A stretch of 20,476 nt of DNA from Lindgomyces ingoldianus (taxonomy: Eukaryota > Ascomycota > Dothideomycetes > Pleosporales > Lindgomycetaceae): contig NW_022985172.1 of assembly GCF_010093535.1 (NCBI RefSeq), forward strand, positions 589,107 to 609,582, written 5' to 3'. This document shows positions 9,815 through 19,535 of this stretch, one piece after another. Each line of letters begins with the position of its first letter. Within the stretch, counting starts at the first letter, position 1. The translations under genes were made by a program, and so were the position numbers. Under the pieces are notes generated by a model, which did no database searches, was not told the origin of the DNA, and worked only from the letters and a program-made list of their open reading frames with translations.

Positions 9815-11715
9815 ATGGCGAAGTCTTGGCAGGAACTCGCAGCCAGCAAACGTGATGCCATCATTGCCGCAATACCGAAGGAATGGCGTATTGAGAATCC
9901 GCCTAACGATATGCAGGTGGATGTAACTGGGAAATATATCCAGCAATACCTTTCGGAACGAGAGGTTGAGATCACAGAGACAACAGCTGATGACATTGTG
10001 AAGCACACAATGGCCGGGAATTGGACTGCAGAAGAAGTTACCAAAGCGTTCTGCCATAGAGCAGCGCTTGCACACCAACTGGTACGGAACTAGGTGTTAG
10101 GGCCGAAAGAGGAGTTGCTGATAGCTTAGGTTAACTGCCTTCACGAGATCTTCTTCGACGCCGCTATCGCTGATGCGAAGGCTCTGGATGAGTACTACGC
10201 CAAGAATAAGAAGCCTATTGGACTGCTACACGGTCTTCCTGTCAGCTTAAAGGACCAATTTCATGTCAAGGGTGTCGAGACGACTATGGGATATGTAGGT
10301 TGGGTTGGCACGTTTGAAGGGAAAACCGGTACCGGCAAAGAAAAGAAATTTGAAAGTGAAATGGTACGGGAATTGAGGGACTTAGGGGCGGTTCTATACT
10401 GCAAAACGGCTGTGCCCCATACTCTGATGAGTGGAGAAACTGTGAACAACATCATCGGCTATACATGGAATCCGAAGAACCGGAATCTGACGTGCGGAGG
10501 ATCATCTGGTGGAGAAGGTGCATTGATTGGCCTACGAGGGTGTATGTCAGTTCGACTCTCTTCTTCCAGAATCTCCACCCTGACAGGATCTAGCACCTGT
10601 CGGCTTTGGAACGGATATCGGAGGATCTATCCGGATCCCAGCGGCGTACAACGGTTTATATGGTATTCGTCCTTCGACTGGCCGCATGCCATATGAAGGT
10701 AAAGATGATGGTCACTGCATAGAGACTTCAGTAGCAGATTAATATTGTTAGGTATGGCCAATAGTATGGATGGCCAAAACACCATTCTATCCGTCGTGGG
10801 GCCCCTCGCAACAACCGTCCCCTCTCTCCGACTCGTCATGAAAGCTCTCCTCGCCCAAAAACCCTGGCTCCACGACCCTCTCGTCCACGAACTCCCCTGG
10901 CGATACGAGCAAGAGAAAGAAATCCTCGAACTCATAGACCCGGTCAGTGACGCTAGCAAAGCCAGAAAGCTCTCCTTCGGAGTCTTCCGCACCGATGGGA
11001 TTGTCAACCCTGTTCCTCCCGTTCGTCGAGCCATCGGTATTGTTGTAAAAGCACTCACAGACCTAGGCCATGAAGTGATCGAATGGCAACCTCCTTCCCA
11101 CACAGGCCTTCTGGACGAGGGTGCCAAATCATGGATCTTCGACGGCGGGGTTGATGTCAAATCCGCGTTTGCGCTATCCGGAGAGCCGCTTGCCGACCAG
11201 GTCAAATTCTACGCTAAACTCGATAAGGAATTCTCTGCGTCAGAGATTGCAGCTACGAATGTCAAGCTTCGCGAGCTGAAGAAGGAGTATATGGAGTACT
11301 GGAATAGTACGGCGGGTAAGACGAGTACGGGAAGGCCGGTGGATGCCGTGATTGCACCCCTAGCACCGTTTCCAGCAGCAAGACCAAAAATGTATCTGTA
11401 TTATGGGTATAGTACTTGGGTGAACTTCTTGGATTATACGAGTGTTGTGGTGCCGGTTACGAATGTTGATAAAATGATAGATGGGGTTGACGACGGCTAT
11501 CAACCTGTTGATGAGATAGATAAGGGGGTTTACGAGAGCTGTAGGTTCAAATCCTCGTCCTTTTGGTTGGGTAGTGTGGAATGACTGACGTCTTCTCAGA
11601 TGATCCCGCAATATATGACGGTGCTCATGTAGGCGTGCAGTTGGTAGGGAGGAGGTTGCAGGAAGAGAAAATGTTGGCGATTGCTGAGTATGTTGGGAAG
11701 GCAGTCGGTAAGTAG
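9815..11715 (+). CDS. acetamidase-family amidase (amidase signature enzyme)
   Basis: Five exons: 9815-10081, 10130-10541, 10594-10698, 10752-11540 and 11600-11715, giving 562 residues. The introns are 48, 52, 53 and 59 nt. The second (GTATGT donor, CTGACA branch, GATCTAG acceptor) yields [14 protein letters not shown], and the last has a GACTGAC branch. All junctions keep frame. The enzyme should hydrolyse amides to acid and ammonia in the cytosol. The amidase triad is visible: K130 in [11 protein letters not shown], the cis-Ser in [10 protein letters not shown] (S214/S215), and nucleophile S238 in [11 protein letters not shown]. The N terminus ([11 protein letters not shown]) and C terminus ([13 protein letters not shown], then EYVGKAVGK) match AmdS-type fungal acetamidases of about 550 residues. 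Known relatives let fungi use acetamide as nitrogen source. The true substrate is not readable from sequence. The gene looks intact. It points toward the asparaginase at 12064. Confidence 0.95.
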
Positions 11716-12063
11716 TAAGGTAGAGCTGTTTCTAGCGGGTGGTTTTGCCTTGCTTCTAGCATGTTGCATGCTAATAGCTGCGCGAATATGATAATACCCT
11801 AATTTAAAGTTGAAACTAGCATCCTCTTCACAACAAATTCAATTCTGGCAAGAGGTTTAACAAATCAATTCTACTCTAGTCATGTATGCGGCTCTAATGT
11901 GCCGGATTAAATACCAACGGACGACATGTCTAAACTTACAGCAAACCTTACTATATCAAGGACGCCTAGCAATGCCATTCCAACCATCTAGCCCTCTGAT
12001 GTACACCAGCCAGGATCCTCCAGGCTCCAGCCCCAATCCTGATTCCACGGAGTTACAGCCCCA
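11716..12063. other. intergenic between convergent amidase and asparaginase genes
   Basis: This 348-bp stretch holds both 3' ends. A perfect 7-bp inverted repeat TAGCATG-TTG-CATGCTA sits at 11757-11773, 42 bp after the amidase stop. The small frame starting at 11882 (+) is antisense to the asparaginase end and has no support. Confidence 0.6.
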
Positions 12064-13566
12064 TCACCAAGAATCCCCGCCATCCTCCTCCCTCTCTTCC
12101 TCTCTCCACTCCTTCGGTCCGCTCTCATAGCTATCCTCCCTGAATATTAAACACTTTTGCGCACCATCTTCCTCAGTCCACGCTCTAAACATTCCGCCAC
12201 AATTATAATCACACACAACTGTCCCCCTATTCCCCACAAGCTCAATCCCTATCATTCCTCCTACGCCCTCATGCGCATGTCCCCACCGATCTCTGGCAGA
12301 GCGCTGGAGCTCGCCACCCGGCCCTGTCATGTTGCTGAGCGCTTCTGAGAGCGGGATAGAGGAGAAGCGGGATTCGGCGACCACAGTTCGCGCTGCGGCC
12401 ATCCGCACGAAGGTATCGCCGTTGCCAGAGGAGGATACGCCGACCGCATGACGAATTGAGGAAGATTTCTCCGCAGGAGAGGCTGAAGGAGTTGATGCAG
12501 GAATGGGAGTGTATGCAGGAGTGAGAATTGAGGGGGAGACGGTGGGTAAACAGTGGCTCATTAGGCCGCGTAGATCGCCACGTGAGAGTTTGTCTAAAGC
12601 GAGTGCGGATGGGGATGGGGAGGGCTGGTATAGCATTTGCGTTTGCGCCTGGGTCTGAGGAATGAGATTTGGAGTGGCTGTGGGAGTGGGGGTCTTTTCG
12701 AGCCATTCTTCAGCCCAGTATCCTGCGCCCATGGTTGGAGTGTCGCCGATACGGCCGGGGATCTTGTTTGTTAGACCACCGGTGGAGGTTGCGCAGCAGA
12801 CCGTCCCGAAGGAGTCGAGGACGACGGCGCCGCAGGTTCCGAGGGGGATGTAATGCGATTTCTCCCAGTCGTTACTGTTTACCTGTATATGGTCAATTGA
12901 ATTTGTTACCTGGAGAACCGTAAGCTTCTCTAGTTCCAAATCTTTCCTTCTCCTTTCTTCCTGGAATTTTAGCTTGTGCTCCTCCTTTCGCTTCTTTTTT
13001 TCCTCTTCTTTCAATCCTCGAATGTGCTCATCCCACTTCCTCTGCGTAAAGAAATACTCCGTATCGACCAAATCAATCCCCCAATCCTTCGCCAATTCTT
13101 CTAAATACGGCCCGGAATACTGGCAATGGTCTTTTGCTCCACCTCCATTTTCCTCCTCCCCTCTAATCAGCAGCTCCCGGGCAAGTTTGATGGGGTTTTT
13201 GACCCGCTGCAAAAGCATACAACCCACTCCTCGCTTCACGTACCCGTTAGAAACCATGATACTGCTTTCGAGTTCCTGCGTCCCGGTTCGCGTGAAGACG
13301 GCACCTTTGCCAGAGTTGTATAGAGGGTCGTCTTCTAGCATCGACACAGCGTGCGTGGCCACGTCCAAGGCGGTGGCTCCAGGTTTTGAGAGGAGCTCGG
13401 CGGATGAGGCAAGGATCCTGCGGAGGGAGGCCTGGTAGGCATCATATCGGGCTTTGGAAATGGTGGTACGAGTTATGTTTCCGGCACCGCCATGGATGAT
13501 GATGCGAGGGGTAATTTTGGGTTGCGAGGAGGGAGAGGGAGCTGTGAAGGGTGTGAAGGTACTCAT
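12064..13566 (-). CDS. isoaspartyl peptidase / L-asparaginase (Ntn-hydrolase, asparaginase type 2)
   Basis: The single exon encodes 500 residues. Members hydrolyse asparagine or isoaspartyl peptides and mature by self-cleavage before a Thr nucleophile. Visible motifs in order: RIIIHGGAGN (21-30), DPLYNSGKGAVF (80-91), the cleavage and nucleophile site LGTCGAVVLD with T244, ATSTGG (259-264), substrate-binding GRIGDTP (271-277), then SSSGNGD (378-384) and a GGMIGIELVG strand (436-445). The protein is longer than bacterial or human relatives (about 310-330). The extra length comes from a K/E-rich charged segment (184-216) before the nucleophile, two low-complexity Pro/Thr/Ser/Gln insertions (about 291-323 and 341-368), and an acidic C-terminal tail. 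Fungal relatives are often enlarged. No signal peptide is seen, so the cytosol is likely. It is tail to tail with the amidase, which suggests a shared amide-nitrogen theme. Confidence 0.93.
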   Translation of the reverse strand: MSTFTPFTAPSPSSQPKITPRIIIHGGAGNITRTTISKARYDAYQASLRRILASSAELLSKPGATALDVATHAVSMLEDDPLYNSGKGAVFTRTGTQELESSIMVSNGYVKRGVGCMLLQRVKNPIKLARELLIRGEEENGGGAKDHCQYSGPYLEELAKDWGIDLVDTEYFFTQRKWDEHIRGLKEEEKKKRKEEHKLKFQEERRRKDLELEKLTVLQVTNSIDHIQVNSNDWEKSHYIPLGTCGAVVLDSFGTVCCATSTGGLTNKIPGRIGDTPTMGAGYWAEEWLEKTPTPTATPNLIPQTQAQTQMLYQPSPSPSALALDKLSRGDLRGLMSHCLPTVSPSILTPAYTPIPASTPSASPAEKSSSIRHAVGVSSSGNGDTFVRMAAARTVVAESRFSSIPLSEALSNMTGPGGELQRSARDRWGHAHEGVGGMIGIELVGNRGTVVCDYNCGGMFRAWTEEDGAQKCLIFREDSYESGPKEWREEEREEDGGDSW

Positions 13567-15434
13567 GGTGTTGTTCGTACTCCCAGGTTCTTTTGTTCTT
13601 AGTACTCAGTCGTGCTCAACAAGAGGCGGATTATAGAAGTCGCTATGATCTTGTAGATCTGTTCAAGTCTGAAATATGGCCTTCGAGGACAAGCACAACG
13701 CAGAGATATTTAATGCAACGCTCACCGCTGCTAGGTAGGTATGAAGTTACCTAATGAGCCACCGAGCTGTGAGGCTGTGACTCTATTTTCAGGCCGAAGT
13801 TGTCACGAGCGTGGTATCGTGATCGAGCTTGTGGTGTGGTTGAGTGAGGTGAGGAGCGAAGATACGGGAACGGGTGATCGCTGCTGATTGGTTGGATATT
13901 GTAGTCAGCACTAAATTTGCAAAGGGAATAGCTTGGACGCTGATCCTTGTCTCCCCCATGAACTGACCGTGAGACCTCATGTCTTCCGTCCACCTCATTA
14001 ATCTCGCCATACCTCACTATTCCTAAGACTTGCCATAGTAGAACTTCAACGGTATTTCGATATCTTGGTGTAGCGTTCCTTCCGCCCGATCGAGCCCTCT
14101 CACCTCTCTGGACGAGCGAAGGCCCACCTGGGAAGCAGCAATACTGTATATTTAATTATTGATAACCAAATATATCCTCTCAAAAACTCAGTATCACAGT
14201 TGAAACCTATCTTATAATTCATCTTTAAACACGAGCACTCTTTGAGTGGACGAGTTCCCGTGAACGATATGTTTCGGAGTATGTCATTCTATCGCATAAA
14301 TAGGAAAGCTGGGATGATAAGCGATTGCTACTTTCAAAATGAGCACAGAAGATTTCCCGTCCTTGGGTAGGCTTGTTCTGAGTTCTCGGCTGTTAAAGTA
14401 TCTGCTAGCGTTTGTACCATAGACCTTCTCTTAAGGACAGCCTCCGTAATAATATTCTTCATTAGCCTGTAGGGTAATGCGGGCTTCATTCCTTCGCAGA
14501 CCCGCAAATGCTTCCGAGGATCGCGAGCCATGGCGAAAGACGGATCGCACGGGGTACCAGTACAAATACTACGTTCAAGATTAATTGTCCATTGGCAATA
14601 TGTGGAGCTAAATCGCTGAGCCGAATTTGGCACCCAAGTCAGCCAGTCTTTTAGCCAAGAAAGGGTGCATAGTACCTATGCAGTGTCTAGTGCAATGAAT
14701 GTGTGTTCGTTATTGGCGCCTCCCCGAAACTCCAAATCAGGTCTACAAACCGGGGTTGAGATCCGTACTCAAATGTATGAGATTAGTCAGCTTCTTCGGT
14801 AGTTGAAAGTTACATTATACCATTGATCAGATCCCTCGAATCTGTAGCGTTGTTGCTATCCATAATGCGAAACCGCAGAGCGTTGGGATTCGGGACGTGT
14901 CAAACCGCTTCATCCTCCTCCTACTTTTGAGAATCAATGTAGACATTTCGAGGTATCTGCAACTTGGTAGTCCCATCCTTCAGATCAGCCAAGGTAGTCT
15001 TCGTCCTCTTCGTCTTGCGTCAGATCAAGCTTCATGCCGTAGTTCAATAAAGTGGAGACCATTCTAGTGTTCAATATCTTGCCGCAACATAGCGGGCTGG
15101 TCCACAAAAATTGACCGCCGCCGCAAATTGCGATGCTCTTCTCCCCGCCGGCCCAACTTCTTGCATACCTCAGATGTGGCTAACCAAATTCGGCAGGAGA
15201 AGCCTAACCCTCGAGGCCACCATACTAGGCTAGGTGCTCCTGATAAACCTGAATGTATTCGGGGCAAGAACTTGTGCTTTCTGCATGACCTCGCTAATTG
15301 TATCCTTGAACTGGAAAGTGTGGCCCGATTGATCCCCCTCTTAGCCTAGATACTATCCCACCTTGTTGGCTTCCTATAGGTATCGCCTATTCATTCAACT
15401 TCGACGGTTTTCTCTCGCACGTCCAGCTGGTTTA
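13567..15434. other. intergenic, gene-poor
   Basis: This 1.87-kb stretch begins with the asparaginase promoter. Short minus-strand frames at 13751-14017 and 14334-14633 (99 codons) and mixed frames at 15064-15349 have no recognisable motif. The 14334-14633 frame is fairly protein-like, so an unrecognised exon or gene fragment cannot be excluded. No RNA gene was seen. Confidence 0.45.
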
Positions 15435-15635
15435 TACAGAGCTGCCCACCCAGATCCTAGTCCCATTGAGTATCTCCGGGATCTCCTGAAATGTGCTGAG
15501 GGCTTTCTCCCGGTTTTGGCCGACAAAGACCAGAGCCCCATCAATGACAATATCTACGGAGCCACCGGCGAGATCACCAGCTCGGCTGCAGACTTCTTCA
15601 ATCATTTCTGGCGATGCATCCGTAAAGTCTAATAC
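15435..15635 (-). pseudogene. possible remnant of a nucleotide-binding dehydrogenase (MDR-like)
   Basis: A 67-codon stretch bounded by stops (TAA at 15636-15638 and 15432-15434) reads VLDFTDASPEMIEEV, then GGSVDIVIDGA, which resembles the D-x-T-D and GG-VDVVID strands of zinc-type alcohol dehydrogenases. In the same frame before the upstream stop is ASGLTTR. Nothing with a start codon or a complete domain surrounds it. The upstream minus strand to about 15960 gives other protein-like pieces (FSKCGVCAMWDVEFGG, GLGLTERTRAISR) in shifted frames. This suggests a broken coding region, but the family call is weak. Confidence 0.25.
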
Positions 15636-17332
15636 TTAGCGCGTCGTCAGCCCTGAAGCGGCAACTAACAAGTCAAGTTCCCGGTTCTATGACTTATATT
15701 TTGTTCCGCCACACGTCTGACAGCGCGAAGTAACCCAATGATCGTTCTCGAGATGGCCCGTGTCCGCTCAGTGAGGCCCAAACCTAACAGCTAAGCCAGT
15801 CTTCGAAGGACTTTGAACGAAGCTGGACTTCCTCCGAATTCCACATCCCACATTGCGCATACGCCGCATTTGGAAAAGATCGTCGTCGCCAGCCCAGTGC
15901 CAGGGATATGGCAACTCGGCTCGGATTTTAGGCCGACTGAACTTTTGTTAAGTCCACTGACGTCCCATGTCTTAGAACTATACGCTAGCGGAAGATGAAG
16001 GGGGTTTAATTTCTCTTGCTTACTGCTAATTATGCTGCGATCACTATTAGTTTTATAATTTTCGCATCCCGTAAAGCGTGTTGCATGCTTCCAGGAGGCA
16101 TACTGCGTTATTGTAATCTATAACGGTCTTTTGAAGAATGATTGGCGGATGTCTGATTGGCTGTCCGTGAAATATGAGTGATCAGTCCTCTGGCAGCGAC
16201 GAAATTTTCTTGAGACAAGTTTAAATAGTTTGATGGAAACCGGAATCTAACATACGTTTCCCCCGCCTCAACTTCAATCATTTCAGGGCGTTCATCTACT
16301 ATAACAAGCCCGGGGTGATGTCTTTATGTACCTTAACATCACCGAATTAACACGACCGGCGTATTATTATTTCATATAATAACGAAATGGGCGCAATCAT
16401 GCTTAATAGAAACTGTAAGGCTGAATCTTCCGGAAAAGGAAATGTGAGACAGGGTGCAGCTCAGCGTCAGCCGCCACTTGAAAGGTGTACTGCTCAACAC
16501 TCTACACTTTCCAAACATCAACAAGTCTGAAACAAAATCCGCACTCGGGACCCCTCTCCCGGAAATCAAGGCGATATCGTTCGTTACAGCTCTGCCACAC
16601 TACACTTGAAGTCGGTCTCGAATTCACAGCCTTGTTGTACACCTGGGGCGATCCCAACACCCGCAGACCAATTCTCGTTGACAGAGTGTGACTATTAATT
16701 TCCATTATGCGTAGCAGCATATGAGCTATACCCAATAGCTTTGGACGATACAGCTCAGTGATGTTGACGCTTGAGCCAACAGAAACCAGAGCAGAGTTTG
16801 GGTTTCAAACCCCGTCATTTCTGGCGGACACCCACTTTTGTAAGAGATTGTTAGTAGGGGTGACAACCCTCGAAGCAGCACCTTCCAACATCAGCACCAA
16901 AATGTGGCTGCATTTCATGCTTACCGATGGTTTCTTTTTACTTGGTTTGTTTTTACCGGAACAAGCCAACCTAGCTGGCTTCTCAGCAGTCACTTTGTCT
17001 CACAGCCACCTGTGCTATACGATATTGGCCCCCAATCGTGCAATGAATTTTCCTTCAGCCTTGTGCCCCCAATCACAGGTATATTCTAGTATTTCTAGTA
17101 TTTATTGCCGCCACCCCGCGACTCATTCTCCTTATGGGTTGTTTCACTAAACTTTAACATTAAGACTCTCGTAGTCTTCAAAGAAAGTGCTAGTTTTTTA
17201 GAGAGCCATGTGAGCTAAAACCCTGCCCCAGATCTTAACACAATTGCCGGAATAACGTCTCCACTTTGCAGCAGGTCGAGCCTATCCTCTACGTGCTGAA
17301 CGATCCCTCCAGATTCAGACTACTGTGGAAAG
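15636..17332. other. gene-poor stretch between the dehydrogenase-like remnant and the membrane-protein gene
   Basis: Apart from the HET-like remnant listed separately, only short unsupported frames are present (16372-16569 -, 16502-16735 -, 16758-17150 +). The last 180 bp are the promoter and leader of the gene at 17333; no clear TATA box was assigned. Confidence 0.45.
16575..16691 (+). pseudogene. HET (heterokaryon incompatibility) domain remnant
   Basis: The frame reads YRSLQLCHTTLEVGLEFTAL, then LYTWGDPNTRRPILVDRV, and stops at 16689-16691. This matches the opening of HET domains, where the core is typically YEALSYTWGDP followed by I-V-DG. After the stop the same frame continues LLISI before a second stop, the point where HET domains carry a strand before the aromatic-residue helix. 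The rest of the domain and any large HET protein are absent on either side, so this is a short decayed fragment. HET genes are abundant and often broken in filamentous ascomycetes. Intact HET domain proteins trigger cell death when incompatible hyphae fuse; this fragment should have no such role. Confidence 0.6.
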
Positions 17333-18931
17333 ATGCCCCGACATAAAATACTGTCCGACCTCCCAGGGAAAGCTCAAAGTTTCTTTGGTGAAGAACTGTC
17401 GTACAATCTTCAACGACCATACCCGTTCCACAAACGATTTAAGAGATGTGTCGCTGTCGGCATAGTCCTCTTCCTGGCGGTTTTCACAGTATTCAACCTT
17501 GCGACAACTGGCTTTGATATGCAACCAGAGTATACTACTAACCCAAACGGAACCGAGAGCCACAGACGGTGGTTCAATAACAAGTTTTTTACCTGGAATG
17601 ATGATACCCTCGATCCAAAGTGCGAGCACTTGGACATTCCTGTTGGATATGACTTCATGACGACCAACTTAGGTCTTCGCTATACGGTAACTGGAGTGTC
17701 TTTCCATTCCGATCCGTCCAACTCTAAGGCAAACTCGGCTCATCGGTCATCACTATCCTATCACAACAACACACTGACAGACTGCGAAGTCTCCATGATC
17801 GATATTGATTTAAGAAAATCGGACGATACAACCAACTGTAACAGTTGTTGGTGGAGCTGGATGGATAGCTCGGCCGATGCTACCGTCCAATGTAAGATCG
17901 CCAATGAGGAAGGGCTATTTGTTCTATCGTTCAAGACCCACTACAAAAATCTTGCTACACTTTACAACGAGGTGACCCTCGATAATTCGATCCCTTCAAG
18001 TCCTTATAGCTATCTTATAGTTGACGATCCAACTACCCACGCGAGCATCTGGTGGGGAGCGCGGCTCTTGAATAACTACTTTCTCGGAATACAATATATG
18101 ATGGCAACAGCCTCGCCCAGCACACAACCGTGGAAACGAGCCGGCATGACGTTAACCCCTGTTAAAGGGAAGTCAATCGAGAACTCGGAGCTGTTTACTT
18201 TACGATATTTCACTCTTTCGTCCACTGGGAGTGCTGTCAATGCTGTTTACTCGAATCCCTCAGGTCTATATAACAATGAGACTCTTAATGAGTCCCGCCC
18301 ACTTACCGAAGCACTCTTCTTTGCGAAGGTCTTTCGCTCCCTGCTTCTTGTGGACTTGGGAAACAGCCATACAGAGAATGTACTTCTTGACCCTAAATTG
18401 CTCCAGTATGTGCTCAACCCACCGGACAACTTTAACAGACAAACTGGAGGGCCTTTGAGAAACACCAGCCTCTTGGACTGGTGGAAATACCAAGGGATTG
18501 CACCACCCGGTGAGCCAGCAGAGCAGAAGTTCTCGGTTCCAATGGCTGAAAGCTACACGAAATTTAAAAATCTTACAGGACCACTTAGTACTCAGAGGGC
18601 TTCCATTTACGCACAATATATTTGCTCTGTGGCCCAGTGGAAGAGCAAGTCAACCGTAACGTTAGTAGTCTTGGTGGCAAACTTCGCTTTGTTCCAAACA
18701 GCCTGGATGATCTTCAAGTGGTTAGCGGACCAGCTCGTTAAAAGGAGTGACCCGAATGCAATGTATTGCGAGGGCTGTCTCAAGCTTAGCCGCGGACTAG
18801 TGACCTTGGGACCAGAAGAAGCGGATTTATCAGTGCATAAGAGACACAAGAGAGAAAGCACTTGGTCAATTAGTAGTACTCAAGGGTTGTTAGAAGACCA
18901 TACCAATGGAGTTGACTCTTCCAATGGATAA
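17333..18931 (+). CDS. uncharacterised fungal membrane glycoprotein with two TM segments
   Basis: The intronless frame encodes 532 residues. A basic N-terminal tail (1-39) precedes one TM segment (about 39-57, CVAVGIVLFLAVFTVFNLA). A long middle domain (about 60-438) follows, and then a second TM segment (about 440-463, TVTLVVLVANFALFQTAWMI). The C-terminal tail of about 65 residues is hydrophilic and has a CEGC pair (479-482). The middle domain has sequons at N72, N145, N315, N319, N377 and N413 and cysteines at 97, 151, 169, 172, 187 and 431, fitting a lumenal or extracellular domain with both tails cytosolic. The architecture resembles large families of unnamed fungal proteins with a TM near each end; this is an impression, not a named match. 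No enzyme motif was recognised. It lies 0.6 kb from the AT-rich right block. Confidence 0.85.
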   Translation: MPRHKILSDLPGKAQSFFGEELSYNLQRPYPFHKRFKRCVAVGIVLFLAVFTVFNLATTGFDMQPEYTTNPNGTESHRRWFNNKFFTWNDDTLDPKCEHLDIPVGYDFMTTNLGLRYTVTGVSFHSDPSNSKANSAHRSSLSYHNNTLTDCEVSMIDIDLRKSDDTTNCNSCWWSWMDSSADATVQCKIANEEGLFVLSFKTHYKNLATLYNEVTLDNSIPSSPYSYLIVDDPTTHASIWWGARLLNNYFLGIQYMMATASPSTQPWKRAGMTLTPVKGKSIENSELFTLRYFTLSSTGSAVNAVYSNPSGLYNNETLNESRPLTEALFFAKVFRSLLLVDLGNSHTENVLLDPKLLQYVLNPPDNFNRQTGGPLRNTSLLDWWKYQGIAPPGEPAEQKFSVPMAESYTKFKNLTGPLSTQRASIYAQYICSVAQWKSKSTVTLVVLVANFALFQTAWMIFKWLADQLVKRSDPNAMYCEGCLKLSRGLVTLGPEEADLSVHKRHKRESTWSISSTQGLLEDHTNGVDSSNG

Positions 18932-19535
18932 AGATCTCCGGGTGAAGAAGGGGAGTCTTTTTATATCATTGAACACGGCTACTGCATACTACTGCCTCCT
19001 ATAATCTCATGTTATCCACTAGGCACTGCTTCACAGCATACTCCCTACCAACTCCATTCCTTTATAAATATAGCTCCTAAGATGCGCTCTTTTAGTAATT
19101 AACTTGGCATTCTTCTTCTTCTTCCTGCCCCGCTTACACTTTAGAATTTCATGTGATCCTCTAAGATGGTTGTACCGATGAGTTTAACCATCATATAACC
19201 TTTAACTTAGTTCTGGAAAGACTCTAAGACGGTAACTTTACACGAATGACTCCTAGCTCACTAAGTGTAGGTCGCAACCTCAGGAGTATCTTAAGAGCGT
19301 GGCTAAGTTATATCTCCACAGTCCAAATACTTTCATAGGAGGGCACTCGATATGCCCGTCGTAGTATAACTGAGATTAGAACCTGCCCAAGTGTGATTCC
19401 TGATACGCTTGCCATACGAATCTAACATAGCCGGTAATATTTCAGGTACAGTAGGTGCCAGGAAGTGATCATCCTCCGCACCGTGCGCAAGCGAATACGA
19501 TCTGCCCACGCAGTTTTCTATGAGGATTTTAGGGA
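18932..19535. other. 3' flank of the membrane-protein gene, no further gene
   Basis: No frame above 60 codons lies in this 604-bp stretch. A short TTC/CTT repeat occurs near 19110-19125. The composition is ordinary until about 19535, where it turns AT-rich. Confidence 0.55.

Noticed and set aside
11757..11773. Inverted repeat TAGCATG-TTG-CATGCTA as a terminator
   Set aside because: Fungal polymerase II does not use bacterial-type hairpin terminators; the repeat is noted only as a sequence feature of the 3' flank.
14334..14633. 99-codon minus-strand frame
   Set aside because: Fairly protein-like, but I recognise no family and see no linked exon, so it is only mentioned in the intergenic entry.
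16758..17150. 130-codon plus-strand frame downstream of the HET relic
   Set aside because: It does not continue the HET domain and has no recognised motif; a 62-codon minus frame overlaps it.
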